DNA from: Denitrobacterium detoxificans | GTDB lineage: Bacteria; Actinomycetota; Coriobacteriia; Coriobacteriales; Eggerthellaceae | Assembly: GCF_015062615.1 (NCBI RefSeq) | Contig: NZ_SUUH01000004.1 | Location: forward strand, 1 to 64,000 | Direction: 5' to 3' | DNA: 64,000 nt | Shown: positions 51,391-59,480 of the stretch, piece after piece | How positions within the stretch are numbered: the stretch's first letter is position 1 | How the letters are laid out: each line of letters opens with the position of its first letter | Program-made: the position numbers and the translations under genes | Notes under the pieces: model-generated | Told to the model about the DNA's origin: nothing | Databases searched by the model: none | What the model saw: the letters and a program-made list of their open reading frames with translations, nothing else

Positions 51391-53238
51391 TTACAGGTTA
51401 GCCACCGTCTTACCGCAGACGCGACCATGGGTCATCGCCATGCCGATGGAGACGCCAGCCGTAGGCGTGCTATACGCATTGCCGAAGCGCTGACCAAGGC
51501 AATTACCGACGGCATACAGTCCCTTGATACGCGTGTAGTCGGGGCGGATGACATTCAGGTTCTCGTCGGTCATCAGACCGGCAAGGGTCACCAAGCCGGC
51601 TACGCCCTTTGCTTCGTTGGAAGAGGGGGCCACGTAGAAAGGCGGCTCATCGATGGGAATCATTACTTCCGCATCCTTGCCGAAGTCGGCGTCGGACCCG
51701 GCATAGCACAGCTCGTTGTAACGCGCGACGGTTGCCAGCGCCTCCTTCAGCGCATCGCCCTCGTAGCCAGCGTACTTCAAAGCCGTTTCCAGGTCGTCTG
51801 CGCCGTACACCGTCGACTGCATGCGCTCTGCGATAGTGCACGTACGAACGGGAGCGCCCTGCGCGCCAGCCGCAACAACGGCAGACATGTCGGTTACCAG
51901 GTCGTCGTAGTACTGCGGGCGCGTATAGTTCGGGGCGCCATGGTCGATGCTCGCACGCTGCACGGTGGTAAGCCACTTCGAGTCGGTAACCGTGGCAACG
52001 GTGCCAATGGGCTGCCTGAGGGTGGCGGCAAACGCGCCAACCGTCACAGCCTCGTTCATGTAGCGCTTGCCCTCGGCGTTCACCCACAAAAACGGAGCGG
52101 TACCCCATGGGCCGCCACCGCCGCCACCCATGCTCATCGTAGGACGAGGACCCGGCTCGATATAGCCGCCAGCCCAGCAGCCCATCTTCAGGCCACTGCC
52201 GTCATTCATGGTCATGGCGGTTACGCTACCCGCTTCCACGCCCTGGCGTTCGCACCATTCGGGCACTTCCGTAATGAGATTCCAGATCATCTCGCCGTTC
52301 TGGCCCATATCGCCCGTGGCAAGGATAACGCCCTTGGCAGCCTCGAACTTGATGTAGGAGCCATCTTCACCCTTGGCGATAACGCCCGTCACGTCCCCGT
52401 CGCCATTCTGCGTGCACACGACCGCGGTTGTTCCGTAATACCACTTCGCACCCAAGCGCTGAGCTTCTGCGACCTGGAAGCTCTCGGCTTCACTGATGTT
52501 GGACATGGCGCCCACGCCATTCACCGGCTCGTCGCTGTACTTGCCCCAGAACATGGCATCGCCAACCCAGGTCTTGTAACCGCCCATTTCGATGGGATAG
52601 TCCTCGGGATTGCGGCCATAGGCGATATGCAAGCCCAATTCGCCCTTCGGCCCCATTTCGAGCATATGGTTATCGGAAGGAATGAGGCTGATGAAATGGT
52701 CGAATGCTTCGCCGCAATTGTCCACGAACGCGCGGATGATCGCAGGACTCACGCGGTTGCCACCACGGCGGCAAAACTCGCTTACGATCTCGCCTGTGTC
52801 ATAGGGGCCGTATCCCTGGTTGATGAGCCACTGGCTATTGAAATGCCCAAATTCCTGGCCGTAGTAATGCAGGTAGCCCGTGTCGGAGTCAACGTTGCGC
52901 GCTTCAAGCACAACGACGCTCGCGCCTTCTTCCGCAGCGGCAAGGGCAGCCTGCGTTCCGGAGTGTCCGCTGCCACACACCACCACATCTGCCGAAATGA
53001 CATCAGTGATCTTACTCTCGTCGATTGAAGGCGCTTCGCCCAGCCAATCCTCCGAGCACATATACCCCGAAGGATGCGTCGATGCCTGGGTGGCTTCGGC
53101 GCTCTGGGTCTGCGACTTAGGCGACGAGCACCCTGGCATGGCGGCAGCCGCGACGGCTGCGGCACCGGCAAGCGCCGCGCCCTTCAGGAAGCCCCTACGC
53201 CCCATCGTCGTTTCCGGAGACTTGTTTTCGATTCCCAT
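51391..53238 (-). CDS. Tat-exported FAD-dependent reductase lipoprotein (fumarate reductase flavoprotein family)
   Basis: Predicted 615-residue flavoprotein of the FAD_binding_2 (FrdA/UrdA-like) family that would reduce an organic electron acceptor outside the membrane. The start ATG 53238 (AGGGAGG 5 nt upstream) gives a Tat signal (GRRGFLKGAAL at 13-23) ending in a lipobox-like AMPGC (Cys37), so the protein is probably lipid-anchored. The Rossmann motif GSGHSGTQAA and downstream LEAR follow at about 75-110. The C-terminal GLYAVGNCLGQ and STPTAGVSIGMAMTHGR complete the FAD site. No FMN-binding or heme domain is fused, so electrons must come from a separate partner, not encoded here. The substrate cannot be read from sequence. 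Many such paralogues occur in Eggerthellaceae, often beside LuxR genes like the convergent one here. Confidence 0.9.
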   Translation of the reverse strand: MGIENKSPETTMGRRGFLKGAALAGAAAVAAAAMPGCSSPKSQTQSAEATQASTHPSGYMCSEDWLGEAPSIDESKITDVISADVVVCGSGHSGTQAALAAAEEGASVVVLEARNVDSDTGYLHYYGQEFGHFNSQWLINQGYGPYDTGEIVSEFCRRGGNRVSPAIIRAFVDNCGEAFDHFISLIPSDNHMLEMGPKGELGLHIAYGRNPEDYPIEMGGYKTWVGDAMFWGKYSDEPVNGVGAMSNISEAESFQVAEAQRLGAKWYYGTTAVVCTQNGDGDVTGVIAKGEDGSYIKFEAAKGVILATGDMGQNGEMIWNLITEVPEWCERQGVEAGSVTAMTMNDGSGLKMGCWAGGYIEPGPRPTMSMGGGGGGPWGTAPFLWVNAEGKRYMNEAVTVGAFAATLRQPIGTVATVTDSKWLTTVQRASIDHGAPNYTRPQYYDDLVTDMSAVVAAGAQGAPVRTCTIAERMQSTVYGADDLETALKYAGYEGDALKEALATVARYNELCYAGSDADFGKDAEVMIPIDEPPFYVAPSSNEAKGVAGLVTLAGLMTDENLNVIRPDYTRIKGLYAVGNCLGQRFGNAYSTPTAGVSIGMAMTHGRVCGKTVANL

Positions 53239-53341
53239 AAGAATCCTCCCTTTCACTTTCGGACGCCCTCCTGACGTCCGCTGGATGAAACGTAGGGGTT
53301 TCGCGCGGGGCGCAGGAGACACGAAAGGGAGTATTGCAAGG

Positions 53342-53375
53342 AAAAACCCTCCTAATCACTTAGTGATTAGGAGGG
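53342..53375 (-). terminator. Rho-independent terminator of typA
   Basis: On the minus strand CCCTCCTAATCACT and AGTGATTAGGAGGG (plus 53347-53360 and 53362-53375) form a 13-14 bp stem followed directly by TTTTT (53342-53346). It lies 28 nt beyond the typA stop and upstream of the reductase gene, so the two are separate transcripts. Confidence 0.9.
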
Positions 53376-53402
53376 TCCCATCTGGGAGCATGTTAATTTC
53401 GG

Positions 53403-55217
53403 CTACTTATTCTTGTTAGCCTTCTTGCGAGCCGTGGTATCCAGAATGCGCTTGCGCAGGCGGATGTTCTTGGGCGTAACCTCTACCAGCTCGTCGTCCT
53501 GAATGTACTCCAAAGCCTCTTCCAGCGTGAAGCGCACGGGAGGAGTGAGCTGAATAGCCTTGTCAGCGGAAGAGGAACGCTGGTTGCCCAGGTTCTTGGT
53601 CTTCGCGATGTTCACGACCATATCGCCTTCCTTGGCACTTTCGCCCACGATCATACCCTCGTAGCAATCGTCGCCCGGAGACACGAACAGCGTGCCACGC
53701 TGCTGCAGCGTATCAAGAGCGTAGGCAACGGCCTTTTCGGTGCTCATGGAAATCATGCCACCGTTCTTGCGGCCGGAATACTCGCCGCGATAGGCGCCGT
53801 ACTCCATGAAACGATGGAACATGTTCGCCTCACCGCGCGTGGCGTTCAGCAGCTTGGTGCGCAGGCCCATGGTGCCACGGGTGGGAATGCGGAATACCAA
53901 CTGCGTCTGCTCGCCCTTGCTGGCCATGTCGAGCATCTCGCCACCGGCATTACCAAAGACTTCGATGCACTTGCCCGCGTATTCGCTGGGCGTTTCCACC
54001 GTTGCTTCCTCGATAGGCTCAAGCTTGTGACCGTTCTCGTCGGTCTTGATGAGCACGCGGGGGCGGCCAACCTGCAGCTCGAAGCCTTCGCGACGCATGG
54101 TCTCGATAAGAACAGAAATCTGCAGAATGCCGCGACCGGCAACTTCGATACCACTCTTGTCTTCCAGTGGCTGAATGCGCATGGTCACGTTGCTCTCGGC
54201 TTCCGCTTCCAGACGCTCGTTCAGCTGACGCGCGCCAACGATGTCGCCATCAGCTCCCACCAGCGGGCTGTCGGAAGGCTGGAACACAACGGCCATGGTC
54301 GGCTCGTCGATCTTGATGGGGTCGAGCTCGATGGGATGATCAATGCTCGTGACCATATCGCCGATGTCGGCATCTTCCACGCCCACCACGGCGATGATGT
54401 CGCCCGCGTGAGCTTCGGGAACTTCCACCTTGCCCAGTTTGTCGAACGTGAATACCTGCTTGATATTGGCGTTGTAACGCACACCGTCACGCTTGATGAC
54501 GAGCATCTGATCGTTCTTATGCAGCGTACCGCTGTACAGACGGCCAACGCCAATACGGCCAACGAAGCTGGAGTGATCGACGGTGCACACCTGCAGGGCC
54601 ACGGGGCCTTCGGGCTCGCAGTCGGGAGCCGGAATCTCCTTCAGGATGGTGTCGAGCAGCGGAATCATGTTGTCGTTGTCATCAGTTGCCTCATAGCGGG
54701 CATAGCCATTCATGGCGCTTGCATACACCACGGGGAAATCGAGCTGCTCGTCGGAAGCCTCGAGCTCGACCATGAGGTCGAAAACCTCGTCGACGACCTC
54801 TTCGGGACGAGCGCCGGGGCGGTCGATCTTGTTCACGACCACGACGATGCGCAGGCCCAAGTCGAGCGCATGACGCAGAACGAAGCGTGTCTGGGGCATG
54901 GGACCTTCGAACGCATCTACGATGAGCAGCGCGCCATCGGCCATGTTGAGCACGCGCTCAACCTCGCCGCCGAAGTCGGCATGGCCCGGCGTGTCGATGA
55001 CGTTGATCTTCGTATCGTTGTACGTGATGGAGATGTTCTTCGAGAGAATGGTGATACCGCGCTCGCGCTCCTGGTCGTTGCTGTCGAGCACGCGGTCTTC
55101 CACCTGCTGGTTCTCGCGAAAGACGTTGGTTGCCTTCATCAGCTGGTCGACCAGGGTCGTCTTGCCATGGTCAACGTGCGCGATGATGGCAACGTTGCGG
55201 ATGTGTTCCTGTTTCAT
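53403..55217 (-). CDS. typA: Translational GTPase TypA/BipA
   Basis: TypA/BipA is a ribosome-binding GTPase related to EF-G and LepA, needed for ribosome assembly and growth under cold or other stress. The 604-residue length is normal. The G motifs are complete: AHVDHGKTT (13-21), ERGITI (switch I), DTPGHADF, NKIDRPGA and YASAMNG. These are followed by EF-G-like domain II, domain III/V (VGRPRVLIKTDENG) and the BipA-specific C-terminal domain with FVSPGDDCYEGMIVGES and NIRLRKR. It is 18 nt downstream of a J-domain gene and probably co-transcribed with it. A strong terminator follows. Confidence 0.97.
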   Translation of the reverse strand: MKQEHIRNVAIIAHVDHGKTTLVDQLMKATNVFRENQQVEDRVLDSNDQERERGITILSKNISITYNDTKINVIDTPGHADFGGEVERVLNMADGALLIVDAFEGPMPQTRFVLRHALDLGLRIVVVVNKIDRPGARPEEVVDEVFDLMVELEASDEQLDFPVVYASAMNGYARYEATDDNDNMIPLLDTILKEIPAPDCEPEGPVALQVCTVDHSSFVGRIGVGRLYSGTLHKNDQMLVIKRDGVRYNANIKQVFTFDKLGKVEVPEAHAGDIIAVVGVEDADIGDMVTSIDHPIELDPIKIDEPTMAVVFQPSDSPLVGADGDIVGARQLNERLEAEAESNVTMRIQPLEDKSGIEVAGRGILQISVLIETMRREGFELQVGRPRVLIKTDENGHKLEPIEEATVETPSEYAGKCIEVFGNAGGEMLDMASKGEQTQLVFRIPTRGTMGLRTKLLNATRGEANMFHRFMEYGAYRGEYSGRKNGGMISMSTEKAVAYALDTLQQRGTLFVSPGDDCYEGMIVGESAKEGDMVVNIAKTKNLGNQRSSSADKAIQLTPPVRFTLEEALEYIQDDELVEVTPKNIRLRKRILDTTARKKANKNK

Positions 55218-55235
55218 GCCTCTGCCAATCCTTGT

Positions 55236-55781
55236 TTACTCAAGCTCTTCGAGCTCTGCCAGTATCTGCTTCTTCTCGTTGTTGAGATTGTTGATTTGCT
55301 TGGTTAGGTCGCCTACGCTGCGATGCGCGGTGAAGGCGTCGAAGCCGCCCCAGAACGCAACGGCTCCACCCAGGCCAGCAAGCCAGGGAATACGCCAGCG
55401 CGCGAAGAGCGCGGCCACGGCTCCGCCAATGAGCAGCATGAGCCCCGTGCGCCTGCGGTCGATAAAGGCATCGCGTTGCTGCTGCAGCTGCACGCGCGCG
55501 GCGGCAATGCCGCGCAGCTTGGATTCCAGCTCCACCACGCGCGAATGGGAAGAGGAACGCGCCGAGCTGCGCGCTTTGGAACCCGAACCCCCACGGGAAA
55601 GCGCCTCGTAGGCTTCCTGCAGGTTTTTGAATTGCTCTTCCGCTCGCTTCTGCAGTTTCCTGTTACCCGCAAACTTATCGGGATGCAAAATCTGAGCCGT
55701 TTCCTTGTAGGCGGTCTTGATCTCGTCCAGCGTGGCATCGTCATCGAGCCCGAGCAAACGAAGCGCTTCAGCGCGATTCAC
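55236..55781 (-). CDS. Membrane-anchored J-domain protein
   Basis: The 181-residue product starts at GTG 55781, with GAAAGGGG 8 nt upstream; the longer frame to 55889 has no such site. Residues 1-65 are a DnaJ J-domain (EALRLLGLDDDATLDEIKTAYK) with the essential HPD tripeptide (LHPDKF) that stimulates the DnaK ATPase. A Ser/Arg-rich linker and a coiled coil follow, then two hydrophobic segments (about 118-150) and a final coiled coil (LTKQINNLNNEKKQILAELEEL). It has no zinc finger or C-terminal substrate domains, so it is a specialised co-chaperone at the membrane rather than DnaJ itself. It precedes typA in the same unit. Confidence 0.85.
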   Translation of the reverse strand: MNRAEALRLLGLDDDATLDEIKTAYKETAQILHPDKFAGNRKLQKRAEEQFKNLQEAYEALSRGGSGSKARSSARSSSHSRVVELESKLRGIAAARVQLQQQRDAFIDRRRTGLMLLIGGAVAALFARWRIPWLAGLGGAVAFWGGFDAFTAHRSVGDLTKQINNLNNEKKQILAELEELE

Positions 55782-55811
55782 AATGCGCACCCCTTTCGAA
55801 AAGCCTAGAAA

Positions 55812-55825
55812 ATAACGCGCGTTAT
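55812..55825. promoter_or_regulatory. 14-bp perfect palindrome before the J-domain gene
   Basis: ATAACGCGCGTTAT lies 30 nt upstream of the GTG start of the J-domain gene, overlapping where its promoter or 5' end should be. It is a candidate operator. It does not match the CIRCE heat-shock element, which is longer and differently spaced. Confidence 0.4.
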
Positions 55826-56058
55826 CGTACCACGCGTCCGTGTGTATCGTATGGTGTCCCACACGTTCCGCATGAGTGAGCGCACGCAAGGCACTCGAAA
55901 GCCAGCAGGAACGGGGAGACGCGCTGTCCTTTTCCGAAACAGACAGCCGAAAACAAGACCGCGAGCAGTGGTGGTGACCATTGCGAAAAGCGTATCGCTA
56001 GCTTCTGTTAATGACGGGGAGCTTCAGGCGCATGAAGGCGAAATCAGGCTATACGGCG

Positions 56059-57228
56059 CTACGCGGACTCGACGTTGTTGCTGCGCTTGATGACGATAAG
56101 CGCCGATGCGAGCGAAAGAACGAAGAAGCTCGCTAACACGAGCATGGCAGTTTGCACGCCCAGGGAATCGGCCATGAATCCCATCAGGGCCGTAAATGCC
56201 ACGCCGCCAATGCCCGTAGCAGCCGTGATAATACCCGTTGCGGTGGCTGTCTGCTTCCCGGCGAAGGGCAGCATGATAGTCAGCACGCAAGGATAGATCG
56301 CGCCACTTGCGAACCCCAGGGGAACGCACATGAACATGACCATCGCCGGATTGGCACTCACCGAGAGCAAGATCATCGCGCATGGGATGGTAATGATGGC
56401 GGCAACGAGGATCTTCTTCGCTTGCTTGTCGAAGCGTCCCACCAAGAAACGAGACGGAATCATAACCGCCCAGAAAATCGAGAGGGCAATCTTTCCATTC
56501 GAAGACTGCAGGACATCGGTGAACAGCGTGTCGACGAAATAGGCGAATCCATTTTCGAAGCCCACGTAAATGCACATGATAACGCTTAGAAGCAGGATAG
56601 CCGATAACGCGAAACGCCCCGCAAAGCCCTTGCCTTCGGCCTGCGCAGGCCTAGCCTCGCGCGCTTCCCCACCGCAGCGAGTAATTCCCACCAACACGCA
56701 CACGCTTCCCACGGCAAGGATGCCGAACAGCGTACGCCAATCGAGCCCCTGTTGGAGGTAGAAGTCAACCACCAAGGGAGCGAGTAAGGCACCCAAGGCA
56801 TACATCATCGTGATATACGCCACCTTCTTTCCACCGGTAACGGGATACGCATCCGCAACGGCGGCAATGGAAATAAATTGCAAGGCGCTCGTGGTAAGCC
56901 CCAAGAAAAAGATGCTGAAGAGGAACACCGCATCGGAAGCCGCAAAAACGGCGATGAGCGCAGCGACAATCTGAATACCCAACATGATGGTTATGCTCGT
57001 GGACTTCCTCACGCTGTCCGCCCATTTGCCCAGAAGGATGGGGGCAAGCATGGTTGCGAAGAGCTCCATAGCGGCGAAGAGACCCATGGACGTGAGTGAA
57101 AGATCGAACTCTTCCCCGATGTGCCAGATGCTCGCCTGGTAGCCGCCTGCTTCGAAGCCATTAATGAGCACGACGAGGAACAGGACTATCCAAAGGAAAT
57201 CCCTCTTTGGCGCCTTGATAGCATCCAT
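56059..57228 (-). CDS. Major facilitator superfamily transporter
   Basis: The 389-residue, strongly hydrophobic protein has about twelve membrane segments and a hydrophilic central loop (about 185-200, CGGEAREARPAQAEGK). The typical MFS loop 2-3 sequence is visible as GKWADSVRKS, and the matching half-site as GRFDKQAKK. The start ATG 57228 has AAGGAG 6 nt upstream; longer frames contain Cys/Trp-rich translated non-coding DNA. The substrate is unknown; the layout suits an organic-acid or drug exchanger. It stands apart from its neighbours by gaps of 173 and 277 nt, and its own promoter is proposed at 57277-57305. Confidence 0.88.
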   Translation of the reverse strand: MDAIKAPKRDFLWIVLFLVVLINGFEAGGYQASIWHIGEEFDLSLTSMGLFAAMELFATMLAPILLGKWADSVRKSTSITIMLGIQIVAALIAVFAASDAVFLFSIFFLGLTTSALQFISIAAVADAYPVTGGKKVAYITMMYALGALLAPLVVDFYLQQGLDWRTLFGILAVGSVCVLVGITRCGGEAREARPAQAEGKGFAGRFALSAILLLSVIMCIYVGFENGFAYFVDTLFTDVLQSSNGKIALSIFWAVMIPSRFLVGRFDKQAKKILVAAIITIPCAMILLSVSANPAMVMFMCVPLGFASGAIYPCVLTIMLPFAGKQTATATGIITAATGIGGVAFTALMGFMADSLGVQTAMLVLASFFVLSLASALIVIKRSNNVESA

Positions 57229-57276
57229 AGCCCGCTCCTTCGCATGATTCGAAGTGGAACAAAGCGATTGCCTATC

Positions 57277-57305
57277 ATTATTTCGGGTTCGTATATGACA
57301 CACAA
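57277..57305 (-). promoter_or_regulatory. Probable promoter of the MFS gene
   Basis: On the minus strand TTGTGT (57300-57305) and AATAAT (57277-57282) are 17 nt apart, 48 nt upstream of the MFS start codon. They resemble -35 and -10 boxes. Confidence 0.4.
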
Positions 57306-57345
57306 TGACCGCGAGCAAGTCGTAACGATACTGCGACAAGCCCCA

Positions 57346-57370
57346 TGAACGAGGGGCGAAGCCTTGTTCA
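57346..57370 (-). terminator. Hairpin after the acetyltransferase gene
   Basis: TGAACGAGG (57346-57354) pairs with CCTTGTTCA (57362-57370), with one G-T pair and a 7-nt loop, 32 nt past the acetyltransferase stop on the minus strand. There is no clear U-tract, so it is a weak terminator candidate. Confidence 0.3.
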
Positions 57371-57401
57371 CGCATGGCGAATGCGTAGCATATATCCTCC
57401 G

Positions 57402-58010
57402 CTACGCGAGCTCTTTGATTACCTTTGCAGGAACTCCACCCACAACCGTGCGTGCGGGAACGTCTTTCGTCACAACCGCACCAGCAGCAACCACGGCGCC
57501 TTCTCCAATAGTTACGCCCGGAAGCACTGTGACATTCGCGCCCAGCCATGCATCTGCTTCGATATGCACAGGCGCGGGCAGCAAATTCGCGCGGAGAGCT
57601 GGGTCCATGTTGTGATTGAGCGTAGCAATTACGCAGTTATGTCCAATGAGCGCGCGATTTCCTATGTAAATGCCACCCTGATCCTGAAAGCGACAGCCTG
57701 CATTGATGAATACGCCTTCGCCTACGTGCGTATTAAGCCCACAGTCGGTTGTAAAAGGCGGGAACAACCCCACGCTCTCGGGCAGGTCACATATCCACAG
57801 TTCCTCGAGCCGTTCGCGCACGTGGGACAAACTGTCGAATTGCGCATTCATGCGCGATGTAATGCGCATTGCTCGTTCAGACGCAGCCGTCATGAGGCGA
57901 TGCACTTCGCTTCCCGCCTCTACTTCCTCGCCCGAATTCATGCGCTCCAGAAAATAGGCAATCTGATCGGACGTCAATTCGCCGCCATCTTCATAGAAAC
58001 TCTCAGCCAT
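57402..58010 (-). CDS. Maltose/galactoside O-acetyltransferase-like protein (left-handed beta-helix)
   Basis: The 202-residue protein belongs to the LacA/Maa/NodL group, which transfers acetyl from acetyl-CoA to sugar hydroxyls. The N-terminal Mac-type helical domain (about 35-80, with MTAASERAMRITSRMN) is followed by hexapeptide repeats: INAGCRFQDQGGIYIGNRALIG, then WLGANVTVLPGVTIGEGAVVAAGAVVTKDVPA, and the CoA-site ending VVGGVPAKVIKEL. The catalytic His is in LNHNMDP. The sugar acceptor is unknown. The gene starts 31 nt downstream of the CmpB-type membrane-protein gene and is probably co-transcribed with it. Confidence 0.92.
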   Translation of the reverse strand: MAESFYEDGGELTSDQIAYFLERMNSGEEVEAGSEVHRLMTAASERAMRITSRMNAQFDSLSHVRERLEELWICDLPESVGLFPPFTTDCGLNTHVGEGVFINAGCRFQDQGGIYIGNRALIGHNCVIATLNHNMDPALRANLLPAPVHIEADAWLGANVTVLPGVTIGEGAVVAAGAVVTKDVPARTVVGGVPAKVIKELA

Positions 58011-58041
58011 GTCACACTCTTTTCCTCGGACCGCTCGCTAC

Positions 58042-59376
58042 CTACGAACGAACGGACTTTTCGGGATCGATAGTCATACTCTGGAAGCGGTTCGCCATGT
58101 ACTCGTCGCCAAAATTCTCGGCGTAGAACTGCTCGATCCCCGCCTCCGGCACGTGGCCTGCCGCACGGGCGCCCCAATTGTCGAGCGCCTGCAGGGTCAT
58201 GACGCAATTCACCAGCATGAACGCAGCGCACACGAGCGTCACGCTGTAACGCCATTTCCAGGGGATGAGATTGAACAACCGCAGGAACACCGGCAGCAGC
58301 AGCCTGATCCACACCGTGCCGAGCAAGCCGAACATCGACGCGAAGAGCAAGCACGTGCGCCCGCCGAATATGTCGCCAAGGAACTGGTCGGAATAATCCC
58401 AAGCCGAAGCGCCAAACCCCACTTCCATGAACCAGCTGACGAAGTACTCGAAACCGCCGCCGATAATAGTGCAGACGACAAAGATGAACACGATGTTGCG
58501 GTCCTTGAAGCGGTTGAGCGCGATGGTCATGAGCACGGCCCCGACGCCGTAAATGGGCGAGAAGGGGCCCCACAGCAAGCCGGCGCGATCCTGGTAGACG
58601 CCGGGCTCGACGACGACCATGTGGAAGATAATCTCGACGATGAGGCCGACGACGCAGCCGACGATGAACGTCCAGAACAGGTTGAAGAAATCGAGACGTA
58701 TGTAGCCCTCGCCAGGGTCGGCCAAGCCGAGGGTGCCCTGTTTGGCATGGATTTCCGTGTCGAGCTCCCTCAGGCCCGACTGCAGTTTCGACTCGTTGAC
58801 GAGCGAGGGGTTGAGATACGTCGAGAGCGCAATTTGGGCTGCCAATTGCACGAAGTTGAACAAAAGCACAAGATCGATGCCGTAGAGCATGAGCTCGCAA
58901 ACCAGCGAGACCACGGTCAGGGCGATGTTCACGTTGATGAGCGCACTGGCAGCCCCTCGTTTTCCTCGCATCAAGCGCAGTCCCACGAAGAACGAAAGCA
59001 CCGTGGAGGCAAACGAACACGCCGCCGCTATGGCAACGACCCCTGCGGTAGTGGCGGTCACCTTTTCCAGAGCCTCCACCAATATGTTGCTATCGAATAA
59101 AGAGAGCAGGGTCACAACACCCGAGAATATGCCGAGCGCGCCCGTCACCATGAGAAGGATGCTCAAAACACGCAAGGGCACGGGGAGCTTTGAAAAGGCC
59201 AGCCCTTTCATACTGTCGCGTACGATGCTCATGATCTCAGCGCGCTCCTTGGTGGTAAGCGGTTGCTCCTCGCTGCGCTCGCGCGCTGCCGCTAGAATTA
59301 TCTCCACTTCCTGCTCGTCGAGAAACCCGTCGGCTACAGCATCGCGAGCCACATCAAATACGTCTTTTTTCGTCAT
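58042..59376 (-). CDS. Membrane protein with CmpB-type (ABC_trans_CmpB) domain
   Basis: About 444 residues. The N-terminal cytosolic region is helical and acidic (DGFLDEQEVEIILAAARERSEE). It is followed by two or three hydrophobic segments and, in the C-terminal half, the PF06541-like core: GPFSPIYGVGAVL, NIVFIFVVCTIIGGGFEYFVSWFME, AWDYSDQFLG and GRTCLLFASMFGLLG. The family is named as a putative type IV ABC-transporter membrane component, but its function is not established and no ATPase is adjacent. ATG 59376 (GGAT 6 nt upstream) is preferred over ATG 59382; the frame to 59460 is unlikely. The acetyltransferase follows after 31 nt. Confidence 0.85.
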   Translation of the reverse strand: MTKKDVFDVARDAVADGFLDEQEVEIILAAARERSEEQPLTTKERAEIMSIVRDSMKGLAFSKLPVPLRVLSILLMVTGALGIFSGVVTLLSLFDSNILVEALEKVTATTAGVVAIAAACSFASTVLSFFVGLRLMRGKRGAASALINVNIALTVVSLVCELMLYGIDLVLLFNFVQLAAQIALSTYLNPSLVNESKLQSGLRELDTEIHAKQGTLGLADPGEGYIRLDFFNLFWTFIVGCVVGLIVEIIFHMVVVEPGVYQDRAGLLWGPFSPIYGVGAVLMTIALNRFKDRNIVFIFVVCTIIGGGFEYFVSWFMEVGFGASAWDYSDQFLGDIFGGRTCLLFASMFGLLGTVWIRLLLPVFLRLFNLIPWKWRYSVTLVCAAFMLVNCVMTLQALDNWGARAAGHVPEAGIEQFYAENFGDEYMANRFQSMTIDPEKSVRS

Positions 59377-59480
59377 GCTCATATCCAATCTGATTAGGCC
59401 AAACAACCAGGTAAACTGCCTTTGTCTCGCCGATTTGGACACCTGAAAACAGACAAGCAAATTACCAAATCACACTTGCG

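Noticed and set aside
53239..53322. Longer start for the FAD reductase at 53322
   Set aside because: It would place 28 Arg/Lys-rich residues before the Tat signal. ATG 53238 has AGGGAGG at good spacing.
55842..56090. 82-codon plus-strand frame between the J-domain and MFS genes
   Set aside because: No ribosome binding site, basic low-complexity product, overlaps the MFS 3' end.
57229..57549. N-terminal extension of the MFS transporter
   Set aside because: The added residues are Cys/Trp/Arg-rich and overlap the acetyltransferase 3' end. A good ribosome binding site precedes ATG 57228.
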